A stretch of DNA of 64,000 nucleotides from Bos javanicus (taxonomy: Eukaryota; Chordata; Mammalia; Artiodactyla; Bovidae). The notes below the pieces were generated by a model that saw only the letters and a program-made list of their open reading frames with translations, was not told where the DNA came from and did not search any database. The DNA lies in contig NC_083877.1 in the NCBI RefSeq assembly GCF_032452875.1, positions 51,633,724 through 51,697,723 on the forward strand, given 5' to 3'. Every line of letters begins with the position of its first letter. Within the stretch, counting starts at the first letter, position 1. A program made the translations under genes and the position numbers. Shown here in pieces: positions 49,201 to 52,535 of this stretch.

Positions 49201-49243
49201 TCTGCTTCAAGCTTTTTTTCTTTTGTTCCATCTCAGGCTGCAT
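1122..49243 (-). CDS. AQP9: Aquaporin-9 (aquaglyceroporin), six exons, complete coding sequence
   Basis: AQP9 is a plasma-membrane channel for water, glycerol, urea and other small neutral solutes, best known from liver and leukocytes. The coding sequence is the complement of join(1122..1296, 6331..6548, 8693..8811, 10858..10995, 17961..18087, 49133..49243), 888 nt and 295 residues, equal to human AQP9. I recognised it by close similarity to human AQP9 as I remember it. Visible hallmarks are the N-terminus MQPE, first NPA box at residues 84-86 (GGHINPAVS), second at 216-218 (GCAMNPARD), Asp220 typical of glycerol-conducting members, filter residues Phe64, Cys213 and Arg219, a glycosylation sequon NAT at 142-144, and the tail KYELNAIM. 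All introns are GT-AG and phases agree. The start at 49243 is supported by homology and an A at -3; Met5 is a less likely alternative. No stop or frameshift is seen, so the gene looks functional. Introns are loaded with ruminant retroposons. Confidence 0.97.
1455..1675 (+). repeat. Intron 5 duplicated segment, copy A
   Basis: This segment shares ordered blocks with 3425-3655: CTGGACCCTCTTGA at 1468, CCTGCCTGGCCTT at 1519, AAGGTCAT and CTATGATT, all in the same orientation. It matches no repeat family I know. It is either a local duplication or two copies of an unrecognised family. Confidence 0.65.
1676..2570. other. Intron 5, no recognisable element
   Basis: AT-rich intronic sequence, with a run of TA-rich sequence at about 2440-2490. 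I see no gene, exon or assignable repeat here. Confidence 0.5.
2571..2784 (-). mobile_element. Bov-tA SINE, antisense, with GT tract at its tail
   Basis: From GCTCAGTGGTGTCTGACTC to ACCACTGAGCCACCTGGGA this is the reverse complement of the tRNA-Glu-derived Bov-tA SINE. A (GT)n tract with an adjoining GCACAC abuts the 3' end, as is common for this family. Confidence 0.85.
3085..3290 (-). mobile_element. Bov-tA SINE, antisense, with 13-bp TSD
   Basis: The tRNA-derived head reads ACCACTGAGCCACTGGGGAA on the plus strand. The element is flanked by perfect copies of TCTTCAGCACATG at 3072-3084 and 3291-3303, so it inserted by target-primed reverse transcription. Confidence 0.92.
3425..3655 (+). repeat. 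Intron 5 duplicated segment, copy B
   Basis: Partner of 1455-1675, in direct orientation about 2 kb away. The anchors are CTGGACCCTCTTGA at 3437 and CCTGCCTGGCCTT at 3508. Identity is uneven, with several indels, so the event is old. The SINEs at 2571-2784 and 3085-3290 lie between the copies. Confidence 0.65.
3721..3745. repeat. (GT)n microsatellite
   Basis: Twelve uninterrupted GT units adjoin the 3' end of an antisense Bov-tA SINE. Such tracts are often polymorphic. Confidence 0.95.
3746..4063 (-). mobile_element. Compound Bov-tA SINE, antisense, with second partial unit
   Basis: A full antisense unit spans 3746-3945 and ends CCACCAGGGAAGCCC. It is followed directly by a second head half (3946-4063) running from AAGAATACTGGAGTGGG to CATCAGAGAAGCCC. 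The repeat of the head half suggests unequal exchange or a template jump. Confidence 0.85.
4064..5379. other. Intron 5, no recognisable element
   Basis: Mixed-composition intronic sequence. Short open frames occur, but none has homology I recognise, codon bias or splice context. Confidence 0.5.
5380..5594 (-). mobile_element. MER5A-type hAT-Charlie non-autonomous DNA transposon
   Basis: The right end reads GGGGGCAAAATTACC then GAGAACCACTG, the reverse complement of the MER5 terminal inverted repeat. The left end CAGAGCTCCTCAGC is its degenerate partner. The flanking octamers TTCTGGAA and CTCTAGAA agree at 6 of 8 positions, as expected for an aged 8-bp hAT TSD. Confidence 0.85.
5647..5870 (+). 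mobile_element. CHR-type tRNA-Glu SINE
   Basis: The head GGACTTTCCTGGTGGTCCAA, B-box region TTCAATCCCTGGTCAGGGAA, then GAGCAACTAAGCC and CACAACTGGAGAGCC follow the cetartiodactyl CHR SINE. The tail is A-rich (CAACAAAAGAAAGAAAC). Confidence 0.85.
6331..6548 (-). CDS. AQP9: AQP9 exon 5 (residues 166-237 plus two bases), second NPA box
   Basis: The 218-nt exon encodes helix 4 (VVATMFLLIVIFAIFD), the conserved RNLGVPRGLEP loop, helix 5 and loop E. Loop E reads NSGCAMNPARD and includes Cys213, the second NPA at 216-218, Arg219 and Asp220. The acceptor is CTCCTCACCCAG and the donor GTAAGT at 6330-6325. The split codon is completed by exon 6 as Thr238, where I recall Arg in human AQP9. Confidence 0.97.
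7511..7724 (+). mobile_element. Bov-tA SINE with long TSD
   Basis: A full sense Bov-tA ends GACACGACTGAGCGACTAAG. It is flanked by ATGTGGTAACATTTAAAAA at 7488 and the same sequence with one change at 7725. It lies in intron 4. Confidence 0.92.
7958..8190 (-). mobile_element. MIR SINE, antisense
   Basis: TTTATTATGTGCCAGGTACT, TTTACAGATGAGGAAA and CTTGCCCAAGGGCACAGAGC occur in the order of a reverse-complemented MIR. This is one of the clearer MIR copies in the window. Confidence 0.85.
8693..8811 (-). CDS. AQP9: AQP9 exon 4 (residues 126-165), extracellular loop C
   Basis: This exon is easy to miss because it has no ATG-led reading frame of its own. Read from 8811 downwards it gives FMSFAGGKLLIVGENATAH and then IFATYPAPYLSLVNAFAEQ, which is the AQP9 loop C. 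It carries the N-glycosylation sequon NAT at residues 142-144. Length is 119 nt, the acceptor is CTTCCATAG (a weak pyrimidine tract) and the donor GTAAGT at 8692-8687. Confidence 0.96.
8991..9266 (+). mobile_element. Bov-A2 dimeric SINE with 12-bp TSD
   Basis: Two Bov-A units are joined by CACTTTCACTTTTCACTTTC, and a (CAG)n run closes the 3' end. Perfect AGAGAGCTCCCA copies flank it at 8979-8990 and 9267-9278. It sits about 170 bp upstream of AQP9 exon 4, within intron 3. Confidence 0.92.
9842..9960 (+). mobile_element. Bov-A monomer SINE
   Basis: From TGGCACCCCACTCCAGTG to GGGACTTAGCAGCAGC this is a single Bov-A unit with a short CAG end. No clear TSD. Confidence 0.85.
9965..10100 (-). mobile_element. 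MIR-like SINE remnant, antisense
   Basis: CTCGTTTTCCAGAGGAGGAA and GAAGCCACACAGCTACTTAC resemble the reverse complement of the MIR-class core. The exact subfamily is uncertain. Confidence 0.5.
10502..10720 (+). mobile_element. Bov-tA SINE with 13-bp TSD
   Basis: A sense Bov-tA starts GGGCTTCCTTGGTAGCTCAG. It is flanked by AGGACCCTTAGAA (10489-10501) and AGGACACTTAGAA (10721-10733). It ends about 140 bp from the donor of AQP9 exon 3, inside intron 3. Confidence 0.92.
10858..10995 (-). CDS. AQP9: AQP9 exon 3 (codon 80 to first base of codon 126), first NPA box
   Basis: The 138-nt exon opens with GGHINPAVSFALCLFGRMKW, which contains the loop B half-helix and first NPA motif at residues 84-86. 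Helix 3 follows (FYVGAQFLGAFAGAATLFGIYY). The acceptor is CTTCTTTGCAG and the donor GTGAGT at 10857-10852. Phases match exons 2 and 4. Confidence 0.97.
11315..12349 (-). mobile_element. Bov-B LINE, 5'-truncated, 1.04 kb, with 13-bp TSD
   Basis: The reverse complement encodes the C-terminal part of the Bov-B reverse transcriptase ORF, broken by stops and shifts. It ends at the element 3' terminus near CTGAACTGAAA. Perfect TCTACTGGGCTTT copies at 11302-11314 and 12350-12362 delimit it. It lies in AQP9 intron 2 in the same orientation as the gene. It cannot make a functional protein. Confidence 0.93.
12389..12965 (-). mobile_element. Bov-B LINE, 5'-truncated, 577 bp, with 11-bp TSD
   Basis: This is a second antisense Bov-B 3' fragment only 40 bp from the previous one. 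It retains an open frame of 191 codons from the C-terminal region (e.g. ELWCWRRLLRVPWTARRSNQ). AATAACCCCAA flanks it at 12378-12388 and 12966-12976, so it is a separate insertion and not a duplication of its neighbour. Confidence 0.92.
12978..13394. other. Intron 2, no recognisable element
   Basis: AT-rich at first, then ordinary intronic sequence. Nothing assignable. Confidence 0.5.
13395..13620 (-). mobile_element. MIR SINE, antisense
   Basis: ATTGAACACTTGTCAGATGC, then GGTGGGGAAACTGAGAAGTC, GTCACATGGTTAATAAGTGG and TTCAAATCCAAGC give the MIR order in reverse complement, with moderate divergence. Confidence 0.7.
13630..15615. other. Intron 2, no recognisable element
   Basis: Mostly unique-looking sequence with a short C homopolymer near 15440. 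Open frames here lack splice sites or homology that I can recognise. Confidence 0.5.
15620..15825 (+). mobile_element. Bov-tA SINE
   Basis: From ATCCCAGGTGGCTCAATGGC to GACACGACCTGGTGACTAAA this is a full sense Bov-tA in intron 2. The TSD was not resolved. Confidence 0.88.
15830..16915. other. Intron 2, no recognisable element
   Basis: Unique-looking intronic sequence of mixed composition. No exon, RNA gene or assignable repeat. Confidence 0.5.
16917..17118 (+). mobile_element. Bov-tA SINE
   Basis: The sense element runs from GGGCTTCCCAGATGACACAG to AAGACATGACTGAGCAC. A short TATA duplication interrupts GGGCTATATATAGTCC. Just downstream, CAGAAGAGAGAGGAG occurs twice in tandem near 17205-17240. 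Confidence 0.88.
17700..17900 (+). mobile_element. MIR SINE remnant
   Basis: GGAATCAGTCAGTTCTGAGT, CAGGTCACTTAGCATTTATT and GTAAAGCACCCAAAACAGTG follow the MIR order. It ends close to AQP9 exon 2, on the intron 2 side. Confidence 0.55.
17961..18087 (-). CDS. AQP9: AQP9 exon 2 (residues 38-79 plus first base of codon 80)
   Basis: The 127-nt exon carries the rest of helix 1, extracellular loop A and helix 2, and ends YVSAGVSG. Phe64 of the selectivity filter is in ITINTGFSMAVAMAIY. The acceptor follows a pyrimidine tract ending CATTCCAG and the donor is GTAAGT. The exon leaves one base of a Gly codon, which exon 3 completes. Serine stands where I recall the second cysteine of human GCGC, a mild difference. 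Confidence 0.97.
18396..18605 (+). mobile_element. Bov-tA SINE
   Basis: The sense element runs from GGACTTCCCTGGTGGCTCAG to GACACGACTGAGCAACTTC. It is the first repeat inside intron 1, about 310 bp from exon 2. Confidence 0.9.
18977..19992 (+). mobile_element. Bov-B LINE, 5'-truncated, 1.02 kb, with 9-bp TSD
   Basis: This copy encodes the palm part of the reverse transcriptase, including RYADDTTLM, down to the 3' end CTGAACTGAAAC. A stop interrupts the frame near 19170. The flanks TGAAGCAAG at 18968-18976 and 19993-20001 match. It is opposite in orientation to AQP9 and to the large Bov-B at 21844. Confidence 0.92.
20003..21027. other. Intron 1, no recognisable element
   Basis: Unique-looking intronic sequence between two Bov-B fragments. 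Nothing assignable. Confidence 0.5.
21028..21172 (+). mobile_element. Bov-B 3'-end fragment
   Basis: The last ~145 bp of Bov-B, from GATGGCATCACCGACTCAAT to AACAAAACTGAACTGATGC. It is diverged and no TSD was resolved. Confidence 0.8.
21844..24956 (-). mobile_element. Near-full-length Bov-B LINE (3.1 kb) with TSD, coding frame broken
   Basis: Bov-B is an RTE-clade non-LTR retrotransposon with one long ORF for an AP-like endonuclease and a reverse transcriptase. Read on the minus strand, the endonuclease N-terminus (FCIGTWNVRSMNQGKLEVVK) begins near 24890. Then come GDWNAKVGSQETPG, the SDHELL motif, the RT fingers (QAGFRKGRGTRDQIANIRW), the catalytic YADD and the C-terminal ELWCWRRLLR region. 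At least four lesions break the frame: a stop after the first segment and shifts near 24.0, 23.15 and 22.35 kb. It therefore cannot move on its own. AGTATGCT flanks it at 21836-21843 and 24957-24964. Length is close to the ~3.2 kb I recall for the consensus. It lies in AQP9 intron 1 in the gene's orientation. Confidence 0.93.
24965..25344. other. Intron 1, no recognisable element
   Basis: Short unique-looking stretch between the large Bov-B and an old LTR. Confidence 0.5.
25345..25720 (-). mobile_element. MaLR (MLT1-type) solo LTR remnant, antisense
   Basis: CCCAAACTTAGTGGTTTAAA followed by a TTTATT-containing stretch and TGTGGCTTAGCCAGGTTCCA resembles the reverse complement of an MLT1-class LTR 3' half. 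It is old and diverged, with no coding content. Confidence 0.6.
25721..26325. other. Intron 1, no recognisable element
   Basis: Unique-looking. A small duplicated AGAATTCTCTAA-type sequence occurs near 26190-26220. Confidence 0.45.
26694..26955 (-). mobile_element. Bov-A2 SINE, antisense, nested in L1
   Basis: Antisense Bov-A2 with a leading CTG run. It is flanked by CATAATACTCTTG (26681) and CATAATACCCTTG (26956), a 13-bp TSD with one difference inside the L1. Confidence 0.92.
27134..27356 (-). mobile_element. Bov-A2 SINE, antisense, nested in L1
   Basis: Second Bov-A2 copy in the same L1. It is flanked by AATGAACAT at 27125-27133 and 27357-27365. The distal part of the second unit is shortened. 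Confidence 0.9.
27624..27800 (-). mobile_element. Young cattle-type L1 3' end, antisense, with 14-bp TSD
   Basis: A T-rich start leads to TACAATATTGTATTGGTTTT, then AGGTATACATGTGTTCCCCA and TCCCTCTGGGTTG. This is the reverse complement of the 3' end of a ruminant L1, 177 bp long. CTCACTGTGGTTTT flanks it at 27610-27623 and 27801-27814. Confidence 0.9.
27917..27985 (-). mobile_element. Short ruminant L1 3'-end fragment, nested
   Basis: TTTTTATTGAAGGATAATTG and TTTGTTGTTTTCTGTCAAAC match the antisense 3' terminus of a common ruminant L1. The old L1 resumes on both sides. Confidence 0.65.
28340..28460 (+). mobile_element. MIR SINE remnant
   Basis: TTACTTCTCAGTCTCAGCTT, then CTCATCTATTAAAAAATAAT and AATACCTGTTTGCC follow the MIR 3' core. 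Moderately diverged. Confidence 0.55.
28748..29015 (+). repeat. Intron 1 duplicated segment, copy A (uninterrupted)
   Basis: This segment shares long ordered matches with 30526-30920, including TATTTGTGATTACT, GGAAAAGGAAGAAAGACA, TGAAAGGCAGAATT and CTACAAAAGAT, in direct orientation. No repeat family recognised. Confidence 0.8.
29290..29640 (+). mobile_element. L2 LINE 3' remnant
   Basis: ACACTGAGCTAAAATGCTAC, then CTGTAGGGCTTTTCTCTGGC and later TCTTTATATTCTGTGC resemble the L2 3' region (AAATGTCACCTCCT... CCTTCCCTGACC type). It is diverged and the boundary is approximate. Confidence 0.45.
29700..29990 (-). mobile_element. CHR-type SINE, antisense
   Basis: GGCACGTGGGGTCTTAGTTC, CCTGACCAGGGATCAAACC and CTTAACCACTGGACCACCGG are the reverse complement of the CHR head. 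Repeated GCGTGGGCACTGCAG blocks represent its body. Confidence 0.88.
30526..30920 (+). repeat. Intron 1 duplicated segment, copy B, split by a SINE
   Basis: Partner of 28748-29015, about 1.78 kb away in the same orientation. The CHR SINE at 30600-30755 interrupts it after GGCTTTAGTGTTTGG. Matching resumes at GGGGTGAATACTATTGTTAT. The SINE is absent from copy A, so it inserted after the copies separated. Confidence 0.8.
30600..30755 (+). mobile_element. CHR-type SINE with long A-rich tail
   Basis: GTCTGGTGGTTAGGACTTGG, TTTAATCCCTGGTCAGGGAA and GATCCTGCAAGCTGCATGAC identify a short CHR-type SINE. Its A-rich tail runs from 30700 to about 30755. Confidence 0.8.
31100..31385 (-). mobile_element. 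MIR SINE, antisense
   Basis: TTCTATGCTAAGTGCTG, then CTCCATTTTATTGATGAGGA, then GTGCTCCTAACCATTACATA follow a reverse-complemented MIR. Confidence 0.75.
31390..32690. other. Intron 1, no recognisable element
   Basis: Unique-looking sequence. A short frame near 32309-32509 (MAIPKCSSTFKAYLAS...) has no homology that I recognise and no splice support. Confidence 0.5.
32695..32719. repeat. (AT)n microsatellite
   Basis: About twelve AT units without interruption. Confidence 0.95.
32955..33150 (+). mobile_element. Ruminant L1 3' end
   Basis: GCCCAGCCTGGTGCTCTGTG, a G-rich stretch, then ATGGCTGATTTGCACTGCTG and CACAACATTGTAAAAATT, with an A/T tail. This is the sense 3' end of a ruminant L1, related to the antisense copy at 27624-27800. 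Confidence 0.82.
33190..34760. other. Intron 1, no recognisable element
   Basis: Unique-looking, moderately AT-rich intronic sequence after a 14-A run ending near 33190. Confidence 0.5.
34765..34820. repeat. (AACAACAGAAA)-type short minisatellite
   Basis: The motif ACAACAGAAA recurs about five times with unit lengths of 9 and 11 bp, ending at AACAGAAACAAATAC. Confidence 0.9.
34825..35010 (-). mobile_element. MIR SINE, antisense
   Basis: ACTGCTTATTGAGTATAATA, then ACATATAAGGAAACAAAGAT, AGAGAGGTTAAGAGGTCAAG and GGTCCAGGTTTGATTG give the reverse MIR order. Confidence 0.7.
35096..35335 (+). mobile_element. Bov-B 3'-end fragment (240 bp)
   Basis: From CCAATACTTTGGCCACCTGA to ATAACTTAGTGACTGAACAA this is the last 240 bp of Bov-B in sense orientation. 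It directly follows an MIR remnant and unique sequence. Confidence 0.88.
35340..36589. other. Intron 1, no confidently assigned element
   Basis: A weak DNA-transposon-like stretch occurs near 36180-36270 (CCATGGATCATCAGTTCCAT). The rest looks unique. Confidence 0.4.
36590..36840 (-). mobile_element. Old L1 (L1ME-like) 3' UTR fragment, antisense
   Basis: TTTTATATAAATGGGAATAT, CCTGCTTTTTCATTTTAAAA and TTAACAGCTGCTTAAGAGTC resemble the antisense 3' UTR of old L1ME elements. Highly diverged. Confidence 0.5.
37663..38672 (+). mobile_element. Bov-B LINE, 5'-truncated, 1.01 kb, with 11-bp TSD
   Basis: Sense Bov-B from the RT palm region to the 3' end, finishing in four CTGAA units. The catalytic motif reads RHADDTTLM instead of RYADD. 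Stops interrupt the frame. ATAGGGTTTCC flanks it at 37652-37662 and 38673-38683. Confidence 0.93.
38900..42980 (+). mobile_element. Ancient L1 relic(s), sense, patchwork of ORF1, ORF2 and 3' UTR
   Basis: AT-rich sequence holds L1-like blocks. ORF1-like sequence (TAGTCATATTATAGTAAAGT) lies near 39490, and a 3'-end signature (TTTTGCTGTATAGCAGAGAT) near 40230. ORF2-like blocks (GTCTACCCAAAACCAACAGC; CCATGCAATTCCAGTCAAAA) lie near 40960 and 41720. A second 3' end is near 42220 (GTAAATCAACTATACTTCAA), and older 3' UTR material reaches about 42980. Probably more than one insertion. No intact frame. Confidence 0.7.
41170..41380. mobile_element. Non-autonomous DNA transposon (MER/hAT-like) nested in L1 relic
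   Basis: CAGTCCAATAGAATATTTTT, CTGCTGTCCAATATGGTAGT and AGTAGCCACATATGGGTAGT recall an old MER-class element with TGTCCAATA-type ends. The exact family name is uncertain. Confidence 0.6.
42983..43235 (-). mobile_element. Bov-A2 SINE, antisense
   Basis: The CTG run, TAAGTCGCTTCAGTCGTGTC, the central GTGAAAAGTGAAAGTGAAGT and a second unit ending TTTTCCAGGCAAGAG identify an antisense Bov-A2 dimer. Confidence 0.9.
43265..43430 (+). mobile_element. MIR SINE remnant
   Basis: TTCATTTCCCCACCTGTAAA and AATAAGAACAGTTTCC, followed by CCAGGATTAGAGTGAG, give the MIR 3' core in sense. Confidence 0.7.
43435..44262. other. Intron 1, no recognisable element
   Basis: Unique-looking sequence of balanced composition. 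The open frames on both strands show no recognisable protein. Confidence 0.5.
44265..44380 (-). mobile_element. Bov-tA SINE fragment, antisense
   Basis: TGCTAAGTCATATCTGACTC to GAGTGGACTGCCATTT covers the 3' half of an antisense Bov-tA; the head half is missing. Confidence 0.85.
44556..44634. mobile_element. Mariner-type miniature element (79 bp) with TA duplication
   Basis: The left end TTGGGTTGGCCAAAAATTTT and right end AAATTTTTGGCCAACCAAA are inverted repeats with one mismatch, flanked by TA at 44554-44555 and 44635-44636. TTGGGTTGGCCAAAAA is the terminus I know from ruminant mariner elements. It has no room for a transposase, so it is a MITE-like deletion derivative. Confidence 0.88.
44645..44770 (+). 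mobile_element. MIR SINE remnant
   Basis: GGGTGACCTTGGGTGAACCT and CTGTTTTCCCATCTGGCAAA are close to the MIR core. It directly follows the mariner-type element. Confidence 0.7.
44771..46130. other. Intron 1, little recognisable
   Basis: Unique-looking sequence. A faint MIR-like patch lies near 45825-45890 (AATGAGCTTCATGTGTCAGG). Confidence 0.45.
46135..46310 (+). mobile_element. MIR SINE remnant
   Basis: GGGCAGTTACTTCATCTCTT, GAGCCCTCATTTCTCCAACT and AACAGTAGATACTTATTACT follow sense MIR. Confidence 0.7.
46427..46642 (+). mobile_element. Bov-tA SINE with 12-bp TSD
   Basis: Full sense Bov-tA starting GGACTTCCCTGGTGACTCAG and ending in a (CCA)n-like tail. ATCCCAATGTCT flanks it at 46415-46426 and 46643-46654. 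Confidence 0.92.
46660..47940. other. Intron 1, no recognisable element
   Basis: AT-rich, unique-looking intronic sequence in the 5' part of AQP9 intron 1. Confidence 0.5.
47945..48230 (-). mobile_element. Old L1 (L1MB-like) 3' UTR, antisense
   Basis: TGAGGTATAATTAGCATATA, GTTCAGGTGTACAATATACT, TTCTTGTGATGAGAACTTTT and TATTAACTATAGTCACCATG match the known antisense order of this 3' UTR. Confidence 0.82.
48235..49126. other. Intron 1 start, no recognisable element
   Basis: About 0.9 kb of AT-rich, repeat-free sequence next to AQP9 exon 1. First-intron regulatory elements could lie here, but none can be named from sequence alone. Confidence 0.45.
49133..49243 (-). CDS. AQP9: AQP9 exon 1, coding part (residues 1-37)
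   Basis: This part encodes the lysine-rich cytosolic N-terminus and the beginning of the first membrane helix (ETLSEFLGTFIMI). The ATG is at 49243-49241 in the context CCCAAG-ATG, with A at -3. The donor GTGAGT lies at 49132-49127 and the intron is phase 0. The next exon continues with VLGCG, as in the human protein. Length is 111 nt. Confidence 0.97.
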
Positions 49244-49500
49244 CTTGGGGCTTCTTCAAAGACCACTCGTTTCACCAACACCTGCTTCTGCTGATCCCTA
49301 CTTCACTGGCACATAAAAGTTTTTAACAGCTGCTCACAGGTTCCTGGTGATGTCTGATTCAGTTATCCAGTCCCAATTAGAACCCGTGGTTTACTCCTCT
49401 GGTGGTGAAGTTGTCATTCCGTGGTTGCTGCTGTTTATTTGAAATGGCGAGGTAGAACCTGAAATCCTGAAAACAACCCTTTTTGTGCCTGATGGATTAA
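49244..49500 (-). promoter_or_regulatory. AQP9 5' UTR and proximal promoter (candidate elements)
   Basis: Immediately upstream of the AQP9 ATG the minus strand has a TATA-like TTAAAAA at 49326-49320, an ATTGG (inverted CCAAT) at 49377-49373, and TGTTTTC at 49475-49469, about 226 bp above the ATG. TGTTTTC is the heptamer reported as the negative insulin response element of the rodent AQP9 promoter. A transcription start near 49290 would fit the TATA-like box. All of these are short matches and the placement is inference. Confidence 0.35.
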
Positions 49501-49919
49501 TCATTACCTTTCTTTTCATGGTACTTTTTTTCTCTGTTGTTTTTTTTTTTTTCTTCAAGAGATGAGAAAAGAGATGTATTGGTTGCGTCGTTGCCAAACC
49601 ACAGCGATGGGCTGCAGTCCAGGAGAGATTTACATGTTGCACAATTGCAAGCTTCTGACTTTTTTTTTTCTATTTAGAAATGGTTGGTTGAAGTGTAGCT
49701 TGGAATTGTCAAATCAGGCACATATATATCCAGTGTAAACATTCTTCTCTGAAGGCACTTTCATGCACATTATAGAACATGAGTAAAATATAGATGTGTC
49801 GTTCTGCAAAATTAATCATGCTTTTTTTCTTCCAATAACATTTCAGTGATTTAATTACAGCTCCCTGATGATGTTGAGACCACTGCATTTGTTCCAGAGA
49901 AGAAGAAATTACCATGTCT

Positions 49920-50113
49920 GTGCTCAGTGTCTCAGTCACTCTTTGTGACCCCATGGACTGTAACCCACCAGGCTCCTCTGTCCATGGGATTATCCCAGGA
50001 AGAACACCAGAGCGGGTTGCCATTTCCTTCTCCAGGGCCTCTTCTTGACCCAGGGATCCAACCTGCATCTCCTAGCAGGCAGATTCTTTACCACTGAGCC
50101 ACCTGGGAAGACC
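49920..50113 (-). mobile_element. Bov-tA SINE, antisense, in the AQP9 upstream flank
   Basis: GTCTCAGTCACTCTTTGTGA to CCACTGAGCCACCTGGGAAG is a full antisense Bov-tA, about 0.7 kb upstream of the AQP9 start codon. Confidence 0.88.
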
Positions 50114-50114
50114 T

Positions 50115-51040
50115 GAAGAAATTAACATACAGAGAGACAATTGCAAGTTTCACATGGCAAGTCTGTAGAACAGAATGGGATCTCCCGTTTGGATCCTATA
50201 GCTGGGATTCATTTACCCAAGATAGCTTGGAATCAAGAATCAGGATGATGGATAAACGAACTTCTTAAGACGCATTCTAGTTCGAAAACCAAGTTGCTCT
50301 CTTTCATTTACCATGAAATACTTAGGCAAAATCTATAGTAAGTAAACAACAATAGCTTGAAAGTCTATACTGCTTAGAGATCACTGAGTTAGAAAGAGCT
50401 CAACCTGAGTATATGTCACCCCAATTAAACAAGAAAGGGAGTAAAGATACCTAAACAAGGCTCCTGGGTTATATTTTTTAAGTTTGATGAATAACATCCC
50501 GGCAGACAGCAAACTGTGTTCGAGACGAGCTTCTCATCACATCAAACGTTCAAGTCTTGTTTTTCAAAACTAGTTTGAAGAAGTAGAATCCAGTGGTTGT
50601 TTCTGAATCCCAAAACAGTCCCATGGAATTTGTACCCAGGCTGTGTGCTTCTTCCCAACTCTCCCACAGAGAAGCCAGCTCTGTTTCAGGCCCTCCCCTA
50701 TCTTTGCAGGAGGCCCACAGTTATTCCCAGTTAAGGAGGCAGATTGGAAGAGAAGGAAGGGCCTGGAGAAAAGAGCTGCAGATATTTCAAGGACAGAAGA
50801 CATACCTAGTGTATAATTGAAATCAAGAGTTTGGGTCTAAAGAGATTATAACTTGCCTGAGAATATGCCATTGCCAAAACAGTAATCAAGTATTTGACTA
50901 ACTCCTGGTTAAATTATGGATACTATTGTCTAGAAGAGTTATTTATGACTGCACTAAGTACCCAAGTACCAGTGGATGGACCAGAGAAACAGGACTTTAT
51001 TGTTGTGTTTACAACTGATACCACACAAGGGTGTTCTCTG
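50115..51040. other. Upstream flank, no recognisable element
   Basis: Unique-looking sequence 0.9-1.8 kb upstream of the AQP9 ATG; distal promoter elements could lie here. Confidence 0.45.
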
Positions 51041-51044
51041 CTTT

Positions 51045-52310
51045 CCACTCCCTCACCTAACAAACATTTATGGCACACTCATTGTGTGCTGTGCCAAGCA
51101 CTGTACTTAACACAAGCACGTGGGGTTCTTGCCCCTTAAAGAGCTCAGAGTCTCATGAGGGAAGCAAGCATGAGTGAAATAATCATATACACAGAAATGT
51201 GAAATCACAGCAGAGATGTATGCTATGGAGGTAGAGGATATATTTCTATGAGCAAATATAAGCAGGGAATTTCACCTTGCTGGAGATCTCTGATAGCTTC
51301 TCTAAGGATATCATGTCTGAGCTGAGATCAGAAGGAAGGAAAGAGGTTAATCACATGAAGTGGGGAATGTCTTGGGGGGTGAGGATGGGAACGGTATAAT
51401 GTGTAGCCAAGAATGAGAGAAATGACTGGCTCCCAGAGGCAGCAAAGGAGTACAGAGCAAAATGAGCCTAATTCAGGGGACAGACCATACTGAGCCTTGT
51501 AAATCATGTTCAAGATAAGAGCAATAATAAGTCACTGAAGTGGTTTAAGCAGAAACAGGACACCATTAGATTTGAGTATTAAAAAAAAAGTATTTGTTAT
51601 TTTTGGCGGCACTCGGTTTTCAGTGCTACGTTTGGGCTTTCTCTAGTTATGGCGAGTGGGGACTCTGTTGAGGTGTGGGGTCTTCTCTTTCTGTGGAGCA
51701 CGGGCTCTAGGCACGTGGGCTCAGTAGTTGCAGCTTGCGGGCTCTAGAATGCAGGCTTAATAGTTGTGGTGCCTGGGCTTAGTTGCTTCGCGGCATGTGG
51801 AATCTTCCTGGGCCAGGGATCAAACCCATGTCTCCTGCACTGGCAGGCAGATTCTTAACCAGTGAACCACCAGGGAAGCCCCCGGATTTGAGTTTTAAAA
51901 AGATCATCTTAGCTGTGAGGTGGAGAGGGTATTGGAGAGGGCCTAAAAGTGGATATATGTAGACATTGGGGGATATTACAGAATGCCAGGACTAGGTGGT
52001 AGCTTTCACAATGGACAGAAATAGAAGAGTTCTATATATCTTAAAATTGGAAGGGCTTTATGGATTGGATATGAAGGATGAGGAAAAGGAACTCAAGTTT
52101 AATGGCTATATTCCTGGCTTGTTGGGGAAAGAGGGGCTAAGCACCCAGAGAGGAAATGTTGGAAGAGGACCAGGGCTGCAAGGGAAGGTCGTGAATTCTG
52201 CTTGTGCAGGTTGAGCCTCAGGGACTCTCTAGTGCTTCTGAGAGGAGATGTCAAGTAGGAAATGGTCTGTATTCTGAAGAAAGGTCTATGTGCTGATCGA
52301 GGTGATAACT
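51045..52310 (+). mobile_element. Ancient mammalian interspersed repeat (L2/MIR-like start), split by a CHR SINE
   Basis: AACAAACATTTATGGCACAC, GCCCCTTAAAGAGCTCAGAG, CTGAGCCTTGTAAATCATGT and AAAAAGATCATCTTAGCTGT read like an old mammalian consensus in correct order. The CHR SINE at 51586-51884 interrupts it. The family was not named with confidence. Confidence 0.5.
51586..51884 (-). mobile_element. CHR-type SINE, antisense, with TSD
   Basis: AGTGAACCACCAGGGAAGCC and GGCCAGGGATCAAACCCATG mark the antisense head, and GAGCACGGGCTCTAGGCACG the body. GATTTGAGTATTAAAA (51569) and GATTTGAGTTTTAAAA (51885) flank it. Confidence 0.92.
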
Positions 52311-52337
52311 GAAGCCTTGAATAAAGATGAGGTTACA

Positions 52338-52535
52338 GGCTTCCCAGGTGTCACAGTGGTAAAGAATCCCCTGCTAATGCAGGTTTGATCTCTGAATGGG
52401 AAAGATTCTCTGCAGAAGGAAATGTCTATTCACTCCAGTACTCTTGCCTGGAGAATCCCATGGACAGAGGAGGCTGGCAGGTAGGCTATAGTCCACAGGG
52501 CCGCAAACAGCCAGACACAACTGAGCATGCATGCC
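52338..52535 (+). mobile_element. Bov-tA SINE
   Basis: AGGCTTCCCAGGTGTCACAG to GACACAACTGAGCATGCATG is a sense Bov-tA with a small deletion in the tRNA-related part and an A-rich tail near 52540. Confidence 0.87.
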
